A stretch of 64,000 bases of DNA. It comes from Lacticaseibacillus chiayiensis. GTDB taxonomy: Bacteria > Bacillota > Bacilli > Lactobacillales > Lactobacillaceae. The position numbers and the translations under genes are program-made. The notes under the pieces were generated by a model, which had not been told where the DNA came from, did not search any database, and saw only the letters and a program-made list of their open reading frames with translations. Positions 56,493-64,000 of the stretch are shown here, piece after piece; position 1 is the first letter of the stretch; each line of letters opens with the position of its first letter. Location: NCBI RefSeq assembly GCF_004123795.1, contig NZ_MSSM01000030.1:1-64000 (forward strand), read 5' to 3'.

Positions 56493-57308
56493 ATGACATT
56501 ACGCGACTTTTTATTAACTTGGCATCTGGCGACCCATCAGAATCCGCGTTTGGCGGTCGCTTTGGAGGAAGCTATTCATGCAAAAGCCGATTTAACGGCA
56601 TTCCAACGTGAACTTGACAAGAAAATGACTCAGTCGGTGGAACCTTTATTGGCGGTAGCGCGGCAGTCACCTTACGTCACTTATGTCGATGCTACCTATC
56701 CACCACGGCTGCGTGAAATTCCCCAGCCGCCACTGGTGCTTTTTTATCGCGGTCAGATAAAGTTATTTCAGCAATTGACGCTGGGGGTTGTTGGTTCGCG
56801 GAAGGCCACCGGTTATTCCGCGGCCGCCTTGGCGCAATTATTCCCGCAACTGCCGGCAATAACGATTGCAAGCGGCTTGGCAACCGGCGCCGACAGTATG
56901 GCCCATGAGGCGGCGCTTGCAGCCGACTTGCCGACGATTGCGGTGATCGCCAATGGCATTGATCAAGTGTATCCGGCTAAGCACCGCTTGTTGCAGGAAC
57001 GAATTGGCCGCGTTGGGTTGATTGTGAGCGAGTACCCGCCTGGAACGTCTCCGCAACGATTTCAGTTTGTGGCGCGTAATCGGATTATTGCTGGTTTGGC
57101 ACACGGGGTGATGGTGACTGAAGCGGAAATCAAAAGCGGAAGTTTGATCACGGCCAATTATGCCCTGCAGCATAATCGTGAAGTTTTTGCTTTGCCCAAT
57201 CGTTTTGGCGAGCGTTTAGGCGCTGGAACCAATGCACTAATTCAGGCAGGCGCAGCAATTGTGACCGGTCCGAAAACGTTGATCGAGAATCTGCATTATT
57301 ACCCATAA
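56493..57308 (+). CDS. dprA: DNA processing protein DprA
   Basis: Loads RecA on incoming single-stranded DNA during transformation. The 271 residues contain the Rossmann-like core: VGSRKATGYSAAALAQL, SGLATGADSMAHEAAL, ANGIDQVYPAKH and SEYPPGTSPQ. Start at 56493 is set by AGGAGG. Present in most lactobacilli whether or not they are naturally competent. It is 45 bases after rnhB. Confidence 0.94.
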   Translation: MTLRDFLLTWHLATHQNPRLAVALEEAIHAKADLTAFQRELDKKMTQSVEPLLAVARQSPYVTYVDATYPPRLREIPQPPLVLFYRGQIKLFQQLTLGVVGSRKATGYSAAALAQLFPQLPAITIASGLATGADSMAHEAALAADLPTIAVIANGIDQVYPAKHRLLQERIGRVGLIVSEYPPGTSPQRFQFVARNRIIAGLAHGVMVTEAEIKSGSLITANYALQHNREVFALPNRFGERLGAGTNALIQAGAAIVTGPKTLIENLHYYP

Positions 57309-57354
57309 AGTGCCAAAAAATGCCCTTTCTATAGTAGAAAAATTTTCCTTTAAT

Positions 57355-57384
57355 TTGACAAGAGCAAAATGACTAGCTTATGAT
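57355..57384 (+). promoter_or_regulatory. Promoter of topA
   Basis: A perfect TTGACA (57355-57360) and TATGAT (57379-57384) are 18 bases apart, giving topA a leader of about 165 bases. Confidence 0.7.
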
Positions 57385-57399
57385 AGCAACTGTTTTGAG

Positions 57400-57540
57400 C
57401 CAGCAGGTGTGATCAGATGGTTTTGGATGGATGTGTATCCGCTATTGTGACCGATCGTAGCAACCTGCTGAATCATGAAGCACTGACGGTAACACGTCAG
57501 CCCGCACAAATTAATCAGGGCTTGCTGTTGTAGCAATGCC
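57400..57540 (+). other. Structured topA leader
   Basis: Three hairpins are visible in succession: CAGCAGGT with ACCTGCTG (57402-57471 region), CTGACG with CGTCAG around 57482-57498, and GGC-TTGCT with AGCAA-GCC (57520-57541). Not matched to any known riboswitch or T-box. Confidence 0.45.
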
Positions 57541-57558
57541 ACCGGAAGGAGCGCGTTC

Positions 57559-59643
57559 ATGGCCGACAAGAAGTTAGTCATTGTTGAATCGCCAGCCAAA
57601 GCCAAGACCATTGAAAAATATCTTGGCCGCACCTATAAAGTTGTTGCTAGCTTAGGGCATATTCGTGATTTACCCAAGAGCCAAATGGGTGTTGATGTTG
57701 AAAATAACTACGAACCTCGATACATTTCGATTCGCGGTAAAGGCGATGTCATTAAATCTTTAAAGAAAGACGCTAAAAAAGCTAGCCGCGTCTATCTCGC
57801 AGCCGATCCGGATCGTGAAGGAGAGGCCATTGCGTGGCATGTCAGTCATATTCTTGGTTTGGATCCCAAAGCCAAAAACCGGGTCGTTTTTAACGAGATT
57901 ACCAAAGATGCAGTCAAAAATGCCTTTAAGACGCCACGTGGAATTGATATGGATCTCGTTGATGCCCAGCAGGCACGGCGGATTCTGGATCGGCTTGTAG
58001 GCTATTCCATCAGTCCATTACTGTGGAAGAAAGTCAAAAAAGGCTTAAGTGCCGGCCGGGTCCAGAGCGTTGCGTTAAAACTGATTATTGATCGTGAAAA
58101 TGAAATCAAGAATTTCATTCCTGAAGAGTATTGGTCACTGGATGCAGAATTTCAGAAAGGCCGCAGCAAAAAGTTCACGGCCAGTTTTTACGGCACCAAG
58201 AACAAGAAACAGGCACTGAAGAATAATGAGGTTGTTCAAAAAGTTTTAAGTCAGGTTGATAAGGCCAAGCCGTTTAACGTGACCAAAGTGGTTAAGAAGG
58301 AGCGCAAGCGTTTCCCGGCGCCGCCTTTTACCACCAGTACTTTACAGCAGGAGGCCAACCGCAAGCTTGGTTTCCGAACCCGGAAAACCATGATGTTGGC
58401 CCAGCAGCTATACGAAGGCATTAATTTAGGCGGTAAGCTTGGCACGGTCGGGTTGATTACGTATATGCGTACTGACTCCACTCGGGTTTCTAATGTCGCT
58501 AAAACTGAGACCAGTCACTATCTGCACGAAAAGTATGGCGAGGCCTATGCCGCCGTCAAAATTCGTCAAGGCAAACTTCAGGAAGGGGCTCAAGACGCCC
58601 ATGAAGCGATCCGCCCAACCAGTACGTTGCGGACGCCTGAAAGTCTGGCATCGGTTTTGGATAAAGACCAGATGAAACTATATCGGTTGATTTGGAGCCG
58701 ATTTGTTGCTAGTGAAATGACGCCAGCCGTGATCGACACCGTTGCCGTGACGCTTGAGCAAAATGATGTGACATTCCGTGCTAATGGTAGTCAGATGAAG
58801 TTTGAAGGGTTTACTAAGCTTTACGTATCCTCGCGTGATAACGACGAAAAAGACAATGTTTTGCCTCCGTTAGCTGTCGGGGATGCCGTTAAAATGTTGA
58901 AAACCGATCCGGCACAGCATTTTACCCAACCGCCAGCCCGATACTCAGAAGCCAATCTGGTTAAGGCATTGGAAGAAAATGGTGTCGGTCGGCCGTCAAC
59001 CTATGCTCCGACCATTGAAACCATTCAGAAGCGTTATTACGTAAAGCTCAATGCCCGTCGTTTTGAACCGACCGAATTAGGCGAAATCGTTAACAGTCTG
59101 ATCGTTGAATTCTTCCCTGATATTGTCAATATTAAGTTCACAGCAAATGTGGAGTCCGAATTAGACAGTATCGAAACCGGCGAAGCCAACTGGGTAAAGG
59201 TTATTGACCAGTTCTACAAGCCGTTTGAAAAAGAAGTGGCGCACGCCGAAACCGGCATCGAAAAGATTCAGATCAAGGATGAACCTGCAGGTTTTAATTG
59301 CGACATTTGTGGCGCACCCATGGTCATCAAAATGGGGCGTTATGGTAAATTTTACGCCTGCTCCCGCTTCCCGGACTGCCGAAACACCAAGGCGATTGTC
59401 AAAGAAATCGGTGTCGTCTGCCCTAAATGTCACGTTGGCCAAGTGGTCGAACGCAAGAGCAAACGCAACCGAGTCTTCTACGGCTGTTCCCGTTACCCAG
59501 ACTGTGACTTCGTTTCCTGGGACAAACCAGTCGGCCGCGACTGCCCGGTCTGTGGTCACTTCTTAGTCGAAAAGAAAACCAAAGCCGGCACCCAAGTCGT
59601 TTGTCCAAACAACGATTACAAGGAAGCCTTACAAAAAGCATAA
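57559..59643 (+). CDS. topA: DNA topoisomerase I
   Basis: Relaxes negative supercoils. The 694 residues begin with the Toprim [16 protein letters not shown], continue with [12 protein letters not shown], the [13 protein letters not shown] motif, the catalytic Tyr in [11 protein letters not shown], and end in three C-terminal zinc fingers of C4 type (CDICGAPM...[15 protein letters not shown]...CSRYPDC and CPVCGHFL...C). GGAAGGAGC precedes the ATG. It leads to trmFO-xerC-hslVU, a common operon order in lactobacilli. Confidence 0.97.
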   Translation: MADKKLVIVESPAKAKTIEKYLGRTYKVVASLGHIRDLPKSQMGVDVENNYEPRYISIRGKGDVIKSLKKDAKKASRVYLAADPDREGEAIAWHVSHILGLDPKAKNRVVFNEITKDAVKNAFKTPRGIDMDLVDAQQARRILDRLVGYSISPLLWKKVKKGLSAGRVQSVALKLIIDRENEIKNFIPEEYWSLDAEFQKGRSKKFTASFYGTKNKKQALKNNEVVQKVLSQVDKAKPFNVTKVVKKERKRFPAPPFTTSTLQQEANRKLGFRTRKTMMLAQQLYEGINLGGKLGTVGLITYMRTDSTRVSNVAKTETSHYLHEKYGEAYAAVKIRQGKLQEGAQDAHEAIRPTSTLRTPESLASVLDKDQMKLYRLIWSRFVASEMTPAVIDTVAVTLEQNDVTFRANGSQMKFEGFTKLYVSSRDNDEKDNVLPPLAVGDAVKMLKTDPAQHFTQPPARYSEANLVKALEENGVGRPSTYAPTIETIQKRYYVKLNARRFEPTELGEIVNSLIVEFFPDIVNIKFTANVESELDSIETGEANWVKVIDQFYKPFEKEVAHAETGIEKIQIKDEPAGFNCDICGAPMVIKMGRYGKFYACSRFPDCRNTKAIVKEIGVVCPKCHVGQVVERKSKRNRVFYGCSRYPDCDFVSWDKPVGRDCPVCGHFLVEKKTKAGTQVVCPNNDYKEALQKA

Positions 59644-59649
59644 AAACCG

Positions 59650-59690
59650 AAACCAGCAAGCCCGAATCCTTTGGGTCTGCTGGTTTTTTT
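59650..59690 (+). terminator. Terminator of topA
   Basis: AAACCAGCA...CCC pairs with GGG...TGCTGGTTT and ends in T7. Confidence 0.9.
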
Positions 59691-59708
59691 GATAAACTAG
59701 GCAAGAGC

Positions 59709-59826
59709 GTGAACAGGAGCGCTTAGAAATCGGAGTGTAAGTGGCCTCGGGCGTGATGGCGCGGGCCTCGCCATTGCGCCCGAGGTCCTTACACGCATAC
59801 TCCAGCGTCAATAAGCACCTGTTCAC
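59709..59826. repeat. Palindromic intergenic repeat, copy 5
   Basis: Begins 18 bases after the topA terminator. Terminal arms GTGAACAGG (59709-59717) and CCTGTTCAC (59818-59826) pair perfectly; GTGTAAG with CTTACAC, CCTCGGGCG with CGCCCGAGG, and ATGGCG with CGCCAT are inside. A six-base block that pairs in other copies (AGAAATC) lacks its partner here. Confidence 0.8.
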
Positions 59827-59917
59827 AGCAGTATCACGAAAACCCAAATCAAACAAACCTTTAAGAAACCCTCGTCCATTATCGATCCAAAACCCCACAC
59901 CAGAGGAGGAATTCATC

Positions 59918-61243
59918 ATGCCCATTGTTAACGTCATTGGCGCTGGCTTGGCCGGTTCGGAAGCCGCCTGGCAAATCGCGCAATCAGGTATCAACGTCAA
60001 TTTATATGAAATGCGTCCGGTTACCATGACCCCGGCGCATCACACCGCTAATTTTGCGGAACTTGTCTGTACGAATTCATTGCGTGCCAATCAGATCACG
60101 AACGCGGTTGGATTGTTGAAAGAAGAAATGCGACGCCTAGATTCGATCATTATTCAAAGTGCCGACGTGACCGCCGTTCCAGCTGGCGGGGCACTGGCGG
60201 TTGACCGCGAGCCATTTTCCCAGTTAGTGACCCAGAAACTCGTGTCGCATCCCCGTGTCCATGTCGTCCACAAAGAACTGACTGATTTTCCTCAGGGGGT
60301 GACGGTGGTTGCTACAGGGCCATTAACCGCACCGGGTTTGGCTGACGCCATTGTGGCCTTGAATGGCGAAGCCGGTCTGTCATTTTTTGATGCTGCTGCT
60401 CCGATTTTGGACGCCAGCACCATTGATACCGCTATTGTCTATAAAAAGTCTCGTTATGATCGTGGCGAAGCTGCTTATTTAAATTGCCCGATGAACCGGG
60501 AAGAATTTCAGGCGTTTTACCAGGCATTGATCTCCGCTGAGGTTGCGGAAGGCCACGATTTTGAAAAAATGACAGTTTTTGAAGGCTGCATGCCGATTGA
60601 AGTGATGGCTAAACGCGGGATTAAGACGATGCTGTTCGGTCCGCTGAAACCGGTTGGTTTGGAGGATCCGCGAACCGGCAAAACACCGTATGCGGTTGTC
60701 CAGCTGCGGCAAGATAACGCGGCAGCGAGCTTGTATAACATCGTGGGCTTCCAGACGCATCTCAAGTGGGGTGAACAAAAACGGGTTTTCCGGATGATAC
60801 CGGGATTGGAAAATGTTCAGATTGTCCGCTACGGCGTGATGCATCGCAATACATTCATGAAGTCACCGGCTGTTCTTGAACCGACGTATGCGTCTAAGCG
60901 GCGTGCGGATCTCTTCTTTGCAGGACAGATGACTGGCGTTGAAGGCTACGTTGAAAGTGCTGCCAGCGGCTTAATTGCCGGGACGAATGCAGCCCGGCTG
61001 GCACAAGATTTGCCGCCATTGGTATATCCGGAAACAACGGCGATGGGTGCCATGGCACATTACATCACCCACACCTCGCCAACGCATTTTCAGCCGATGA
61101 ATGCGAACTTCGGCATTATGCCGCCGTTAGCAGTCAAAGTGCGGCAAAAGAAGGAGCGTAACCAGCAACTAGCAGAACGGGCCTTGACCGATCTTGCAGC
61201 ATTTAAAAATGAATTACAACGCGTTAACCAACTTCAAAAATAA
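59918..61243 (+). CDS. trmFO: Methylenetetrahydrofolate-tRNA-(uracil-5-)-methyltransferase TrmFO
   Basis: Folate- and FAD-dependent enzyme that makes m5U54 in tRNA. The 441 residues begin [19 protein letters not shown] (FAD site), and contain [11 protein letters not shown] with the active Cys, [22 protein letters not shown] and [18 protein letters not shown]. The ATG at 59918 follows GAGGAGGA. A longer in-frame reading would cross repeat copy 5 and is unlikely. Confidence 0.96.
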   Translation: MPIVNVIGAGLAGSEAAWQIAQSGINVNLYEMRPVTMTPAHHTANFAELVCTNSLRANQITNAVGLLKEEMRRLDSIIIQSADVTAVPAGGALAVDREPFSQLVTQKLVSHPRVHVVHKELTDFPQGVTVVATGPLTAPGLADAIVALNGEAGLSFFDAAAPILDASTIDTAIVYKKSRYDRGEAAYLNCPMNREEFQAFYQALISAEVAEGHDFEKMTVFEGCMPIEVMAKRGIKTMLFGPLKPVGLEDPRTGKTPYAVVQLRQDNAAASLYNIVGFQTHLKWGEQKRVFRMIPGLENVQIVRYGVMHRNTFMKSPAVLEPTYASKRRADLFFAGQMTGVEGYVESAASGLIAGTNAARLAQDLPPLVYPETTAMGAMAHYITHTSPTHFQPMNANFGIMPPLAVKVRQKKERNQQLAERALTDLAAFKNELQRVNQLQK

Positions 61244-61272
61244 AAAAAGATCTCGGGTAACCGGGATTTTTT
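61244..61272 (+). terminator. Terminator of trmFO
   Basis: ATCTCGG pairs with CCGGGAT around TAA-type loop; TTTTTT follows. Confidence 0.75.
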
Positions 61273-61308
61273 CATTGTCGTGTCATGTTATCTTCATAAA
61301 GAACTGGT

Positions 61309-61314
61309 TATAAT
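61309..61314 (+). promoter_or_regulatory. Probable -10 of the xerC-hslVU promoter
   Basis: A perfect TATAAT. The -35 box (TGTTAT at 17 bases) is poor. It leaves a leader of about 125 bases. Confidence 0.45.
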
Positions 61315-61446
61315 GGAACAAAGCCAGTGCTTAAACAATCTAGGTGTCCGGAGAGCGAGAATTCACAGCGACCTATTAAGGTTTAGTTTCTGAAAACGTC
61401 AACAATCGTTCTTTTTATGTTAATCTATTAAGCGGAGGGATGTCGG

Positions 61447-62343
61447 ATGAAGCCAATTGCAGCTTTTCAGGAATACTTAACGGTCGAGCGGCAGTATTCA
61501 CCGGAAACCGTCACAGCGTATTTAAACGACATTCAGGAATTCCAGGCTTTTCTCAAGGCTAATGGCGGGTTTACCGATTTTAGTAAGGTGGATGATCTTG
61601 ACGTTCAGACTTATTTAACTAATTTGAATAAGCAAGGACTGGCTCGTACGTCCATTGCCCGCAAAATTAGCAGTTTGCGCAGCTTTTATCGGTATTTAGC
61701 GCGAATTGAGGCAGTGAAACGTAATCCCTTTGAATTAGTTGAGTTGAAGAAGCAGCACCATCACTTGCCGCAGTTTTTCTATGAAGCGGAAATTCAGGAA
61801 CTGTTTAAAACCGTTGAAGGCAAAACGCCACTTGACCAACGTAATCGAGCGCTGTTGGAGGTCTTGTACGGCACCGGCATCCGGGTTTCGGAGTGTGCCA
61901 ACTTAACCCTAAGCCAAGTGGATTTTAATACGGGATTGTTACTGATTCATGGGAAAGGCAATAAGGATCGCTACGTACCATTTGGCCAGTACGCCCAGCG
62001 AGCGTTGCAAACTTATCTAAAGGATGGACGCCATGTTTTGATGCAAAAGTACCAGACCCAACATCGACTGGTGTTCGTCAACCAATATGGCCGACCCATC
62101 ACAGCACGGGGAATTGAATACATTCTGGATCAACTTATCAAACAAACCAGTCTGACTGCTAATATCCATCCCCACATGTTGCGACATAGTTTTGCAACGC
62201 ATATGCTGGATCATGGGGCAGATCTACGCACGGTTCAAGAGCTGCTAGGCCATGCGAGTTTGTCGACGACCCAGATCTATACCCATGTGACGATGGCCCA
62301 CTTAAAGAACGAGTATATGAAATATTATCCCAAACATCATTAA
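61447..62343 (+). CDS. xerC: Tyrosine recombinase XerC
   Basis: Partner of XerD in dif-site recombination. The 298 residues have the N-terminal core-binding domain (LTVERQYSPETVTAYLND) and the catalytic residues in GTGIRVSECANL, GKGNKDRYVPF, HMLRHSFATHML, and GHASLSTTQIYTH plus Tyr. Location before hslV is the usual XerC position in Firmicutes. GGAGG precedes the ATG. Confidence 0.92.
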   Translation: MKPIAAFQEYLTVERQYSPETVTAYLNDIQEFQAFLKANGGFTDFSKVDDLDVQTYLTNLNKQGLARTSIARKISSLRSFYRYLARIEAVKRNPFELVELKKQHHHLPQFFYEAEIQELFKTVEGKTPLDQRNRALLEVLYGTGIRVSECANLTLSQVDFNTGLLLIHGKGNKDRYVPFGQYAQRALQTYLKDGRHVLMQKYQTQHRLVFVNQYGRPITARGIEYILDQLIKQTSLTANIHPHMLRHSFATHMLDHGADLRTVQELLGHASLSTTQIYTHVTMAHLKNEYMKYYPKHH

Positions 62344-62461
62344 GACTAAAGTACGATGTAATTAGTGCTTGAGTTTTCTAAAGTATGACTATTGACCGGT
62401 TGCTAATAACGGTCATCACTGATGAGCTCGGCACATCAGGGAAACGAAAAGGAGCGTAACA

Positions 62462-62986
62462 ATGACAACAATTGCAGCAGTTAGAAAAGACGGCGTGACC
62501 GCTTTAGCAGGTGATGGTCAAGTCACCCTGGGCGAAAAAGTTATTATGAAAGGCAACGCCCAAAAAGTACGGCGTATTTATCATGATCAGGTTGTCATCG
62601 GCTTTGCCGGTGGGGTTGCCGATGCGTTTACTTTGCAAGATTGGTTTGAAAAGAAGCTTGAACATTATGCCGGCAACTTACGGCGTTCCGCAGTGGCACT
62701 GGCACAGGATTGGCGTAAAGATCCAGCGCTGCAAAAACTTGAAGCGATGATGATTGTCATGGATGAACACGACCTGTTACTTGTATCCGGCTCCGGTGAA
62801 GTCATTGATCCGGATGAAGATGTTGTGGCGATTGGTTCAGGCGGCAATTTTGCCCAAGCGGCCGCTATTGCGATGTTACGACATGCGCCTGACATGACGC
62901 CGTCCGACATTGCCAAAGAGGCAGTTAATATTGCCGGTAACATTGATATTTTCACCAACCACAATATTATTGTCGAGAGTTTCTAA
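62462..62986 (+). CDS. hslV: HslV (ClpQ) protease subunit
   Basis: Proteolytic core of the HslUV complex, a bacterial proteasome-like enzyme. The 174 residues begin MTTIAAVRKDGVTALAGDGQ; removal of Met would expose the catalytic Thr2. Further family features are GFAGGVADAFTLQ and IGSGGNFAQAAA. AAAGGAG precedes the ATG. It is followed after 38 bases by hslU. Confidence 0.96.
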   Translation: MTTIAAVRKDGVTALAGDGQVTLGEKVIMKGNAQKVRRIYHDQVVIGFAGGVADAFTLQDWFEKKLEHYAGNLRRSAVALAQDWRKDPALQKLEAMMIVMDEHDLLLVSGSGEVIDPDEDVVAIGSGGNFAQAAAIAMLRHAPDMTPSDIAKEAVNIAGNIDIFTNHNIIVESF

Positions 62987-63024
62987 CCGGGCTGGCTCAT
63001 GCTCACAGGAGGATAAAGTTTAAG

Positions 63025-64000
63025 ATGGTAGAAGTTCAAACACCTAAACAGATCGTTGAAAAACTTGACCAATATGTTATTGGTCAGGACGATGCCAAAC
63101 GTGCCGTTGCGGTTGCCTTGTACAATCGCTATCGCCGTATGCAGTTGTCACCCAAGATGCAAGAAGAAATCACACCGAAGAATTTATTGATGATCGGACC
63201 AACCGGTGTCGGGAAAACAGAAATTGCCCGTCGATTAGCCAAAATCGTGGATGCGCCTTTCGTCAAAGTTGAAGCGACCAAGTTCACGGAAGTCGGCTAT
63301 GTCGGTCGGGATGTTGAATCCATGGTCCGTGATCTTGCTGAAACTGCAGTGGCGATGGAAGAAGAAAAGCAATTCAAGAAAGTCCGTGTTCGCGCGGAAA
63401 AAGAAGCCAATAAACGCCTTGTTAAAATTTTGGTGCCAGCGATTCGTAAAGAAAAGAACTCGAATCCGATGGCTGAAATGATGAACATGTTACAAGGCAT
63501 GCAAAATGGCAAGACACCGGCTTCTGATGATGCCGATGCTGGCGGTGAAGTGACCGATGACATTCGGAACAAGCGCTTAAGCGTCGCCGAACAGCTGGAA
63601 AAGGGCTTACTAGAGGATCGGGAAATTACGGTTGCTGTCAACGACGAGAAAAAAAGCGGTGGCATGAGCGACATGTACGGCCAAATGGGAATTGACTTAA
63701 GTGATACGATTGGGGCGTTAATGCCCAAGAAAAAAGTCGAGCGCACCATGACCGTGAAGGAAGCTCGCGAAATCTTCATTAAAGAAGAGTCAGATAAGCT
63801 GGTCAACCATGCCGATATTTATCACGACGCTATCCAGAGTGCCGAAAACAATGGCATCATCTTTATTGACGAAATCGATAAAATCGCAGCAGGTGACAAG
63901 CATACCAGCGGCGAGGTTTCTCGCGAAGGGGTGCAACGCGACATTTTGCCAATCGTCGAAGGCTCGCAGATCAATACTAAATATGGCCCGATCAACACGG
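63025..64000 (+). CDS. hslU: HslU (ClpY) ATPase subunit, partial
   Basis: AAA+ unfoldase that feeds substrates to HslV. About 325 residues are present; the gene runs off the window. It shows TPKQIVEKLDQYVIGQDDAK at the start, Walker [10 protein letters not shown] (about 58-66), a long variable I domain (about 100-255) and Walker B IIFIDEIDKIA (about 277-287). The ATG at 63025 lies ten bases after AGGAGGAT. Confidence 0.96.
   Translation, partial: MVEVQTPKQIVEKLDQYVIGQDDAKRAVAVALYNRYRRMQLSPKMQEEITPKNLLMIGPTGVGKTEIARRLAKIVDAPFVKVEATKFTEVGYVGRDVESMVRDLAETAVAMEEEKQFKKVRVRAEKEANKRLVKILVPAIRKEKNSNPMAEMMNMLQGMQNGKTPASDDADAGGEVTDDIRNKRLSVAEQLEKGLLEDREITVAVNDEKKSGGMSDMYGQMGIDLSDTIGALMPKKKVERTMTVKEAREIFIKEESDKLVNHADIYHDAIQSAENNGIIFIDEIDKIAAGDKHTSGEVSREGVQRDILPIVEGSQINTKYGPINT

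Noticed and set aside
57385-57558. T-box or known riboswitch in the topA leader
   Set aside because: The conserved T-box TGG-containing core and other riboswitch blocks were not found.
59741-59917. Upstream extension of trmFO
   Set aside because: It would translate through repeat copy 5 and add residues outside the family; the ATG at 59918 has a strong GAGGAGGA site.

Overview
The window is a 64 kb stretch of chromosome from a low-to-medium GC Firmicute, almost certainly a member of the Lacticaseibacillus casei/paracasei/rhamnosus group. The evidence is the dense operon packing with AGGAGG-type ribosome sites, the core gene order (ribT-scpA-scpB-rluB, cmk-rpsA-der-hup, rnhB-dprA-topA-trmFO-xerC-hslVU), and thymidylate synthase (316 aa) and DHFR (163 aa) proteins that, from memory, closely resemble the classical 'L. 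casei' enzymes without being identical to them. Most of the window is housekeeping sequence. No rRNA, tRNA, prophage, insertion sequence or CRISPR array was recognised.

Layout. 0-2.1 kb: end of an upstream gene, then uvrC. 2.1-5.8 kb (minus strand): fructose operon fruR-fruK-fruA, in which the DeoR-type repressor fruR is frameshifted. 6.0-14.9 kb: obg, a peptidoglycan O-acetyltransferase (oatA-like), rnz, a short-chain dehydrogenase, a LapA-like membrane protein, CtsR-controlled clpB, rpmF. 15-18.6 kb: DUF1836 protein, 5'-nucleotidase-family phosphoesterase, lipoprotein, small DUF2929 membrane protein. 18.7-24.9 kb: dnaE, then pfkA-pyk. 25-30 kb: DUF441, cvfB, xerD, ribT, scpA, scpB, rluB. 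30-34.5 kb: FMN riboswitch with ribU, ferredoxin, ypbB-like/recQ, LysM protein. 34.5-41.2 kb: cmk, rpsA, der, hup, TPR protein, YitT protein. 41.6-48.8 kb: cca, an unknown protein, an ABC-F ATPase, thyA, dfrA, a hemolysin III family protein, degV. 49-52.8 kb: ypmR/ypmS-like genes, msrA, yozE and a broken S41 protease (ctpA-like). 52.9-54.8 kb: a small accessory segment. 54.85-64 kb: rbgA, rnhB, dprA, topA, trmFO, xerC, hslV and the start of hslU.

Three things stand out. First, a family of roughly 118-123 bp imperfect palindromes occurs at five places (six copies, two of them in tandem), each a short distance downstream of a gene and its terminator: rpmF, pyk, hup, degV and topA. The arms differ in sequence between copies but keep their pairing through compensatory changes, so the fold rather than the sequence appears to be maintained. 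Second, the accessory segment between ctpA and rbgA contains a compact locus that resembles a type I toxin-antitoxin module: a 32-residue hydrophobic/basic peptide, a structured leader, an overlapping upstream mini-ORF, a strong converging promoter, and an imperfect direct repeat that would let the antisense RNA pair with the leader's ribosome site. Third, several genes carry lesions: fruR (frameshift), the ctpA-like protease (frameshift that detaches the peptidoglycan-binding domain, plus no canonical start at the ideal ribosome site), and an unknown minus-strand gene split by one in-frame stop.

The genes work mainly in DNA repair and replication (uvrC, dnaE, recQ, topA, rnhB, xerC/D, scpAB), translation and ribosome assembly (rpmF, rpsA, der, rbgA, obg, rluB, cca, trmFO), protein quality control (clpB, hslVU), glycolysis and fructose entry (fruKA, pfkA, pyk), folate/dTMP synthesis (thyA, dfrA) and the cell envelope (oatA, lipoproteins, LysM protein, S41 protease).
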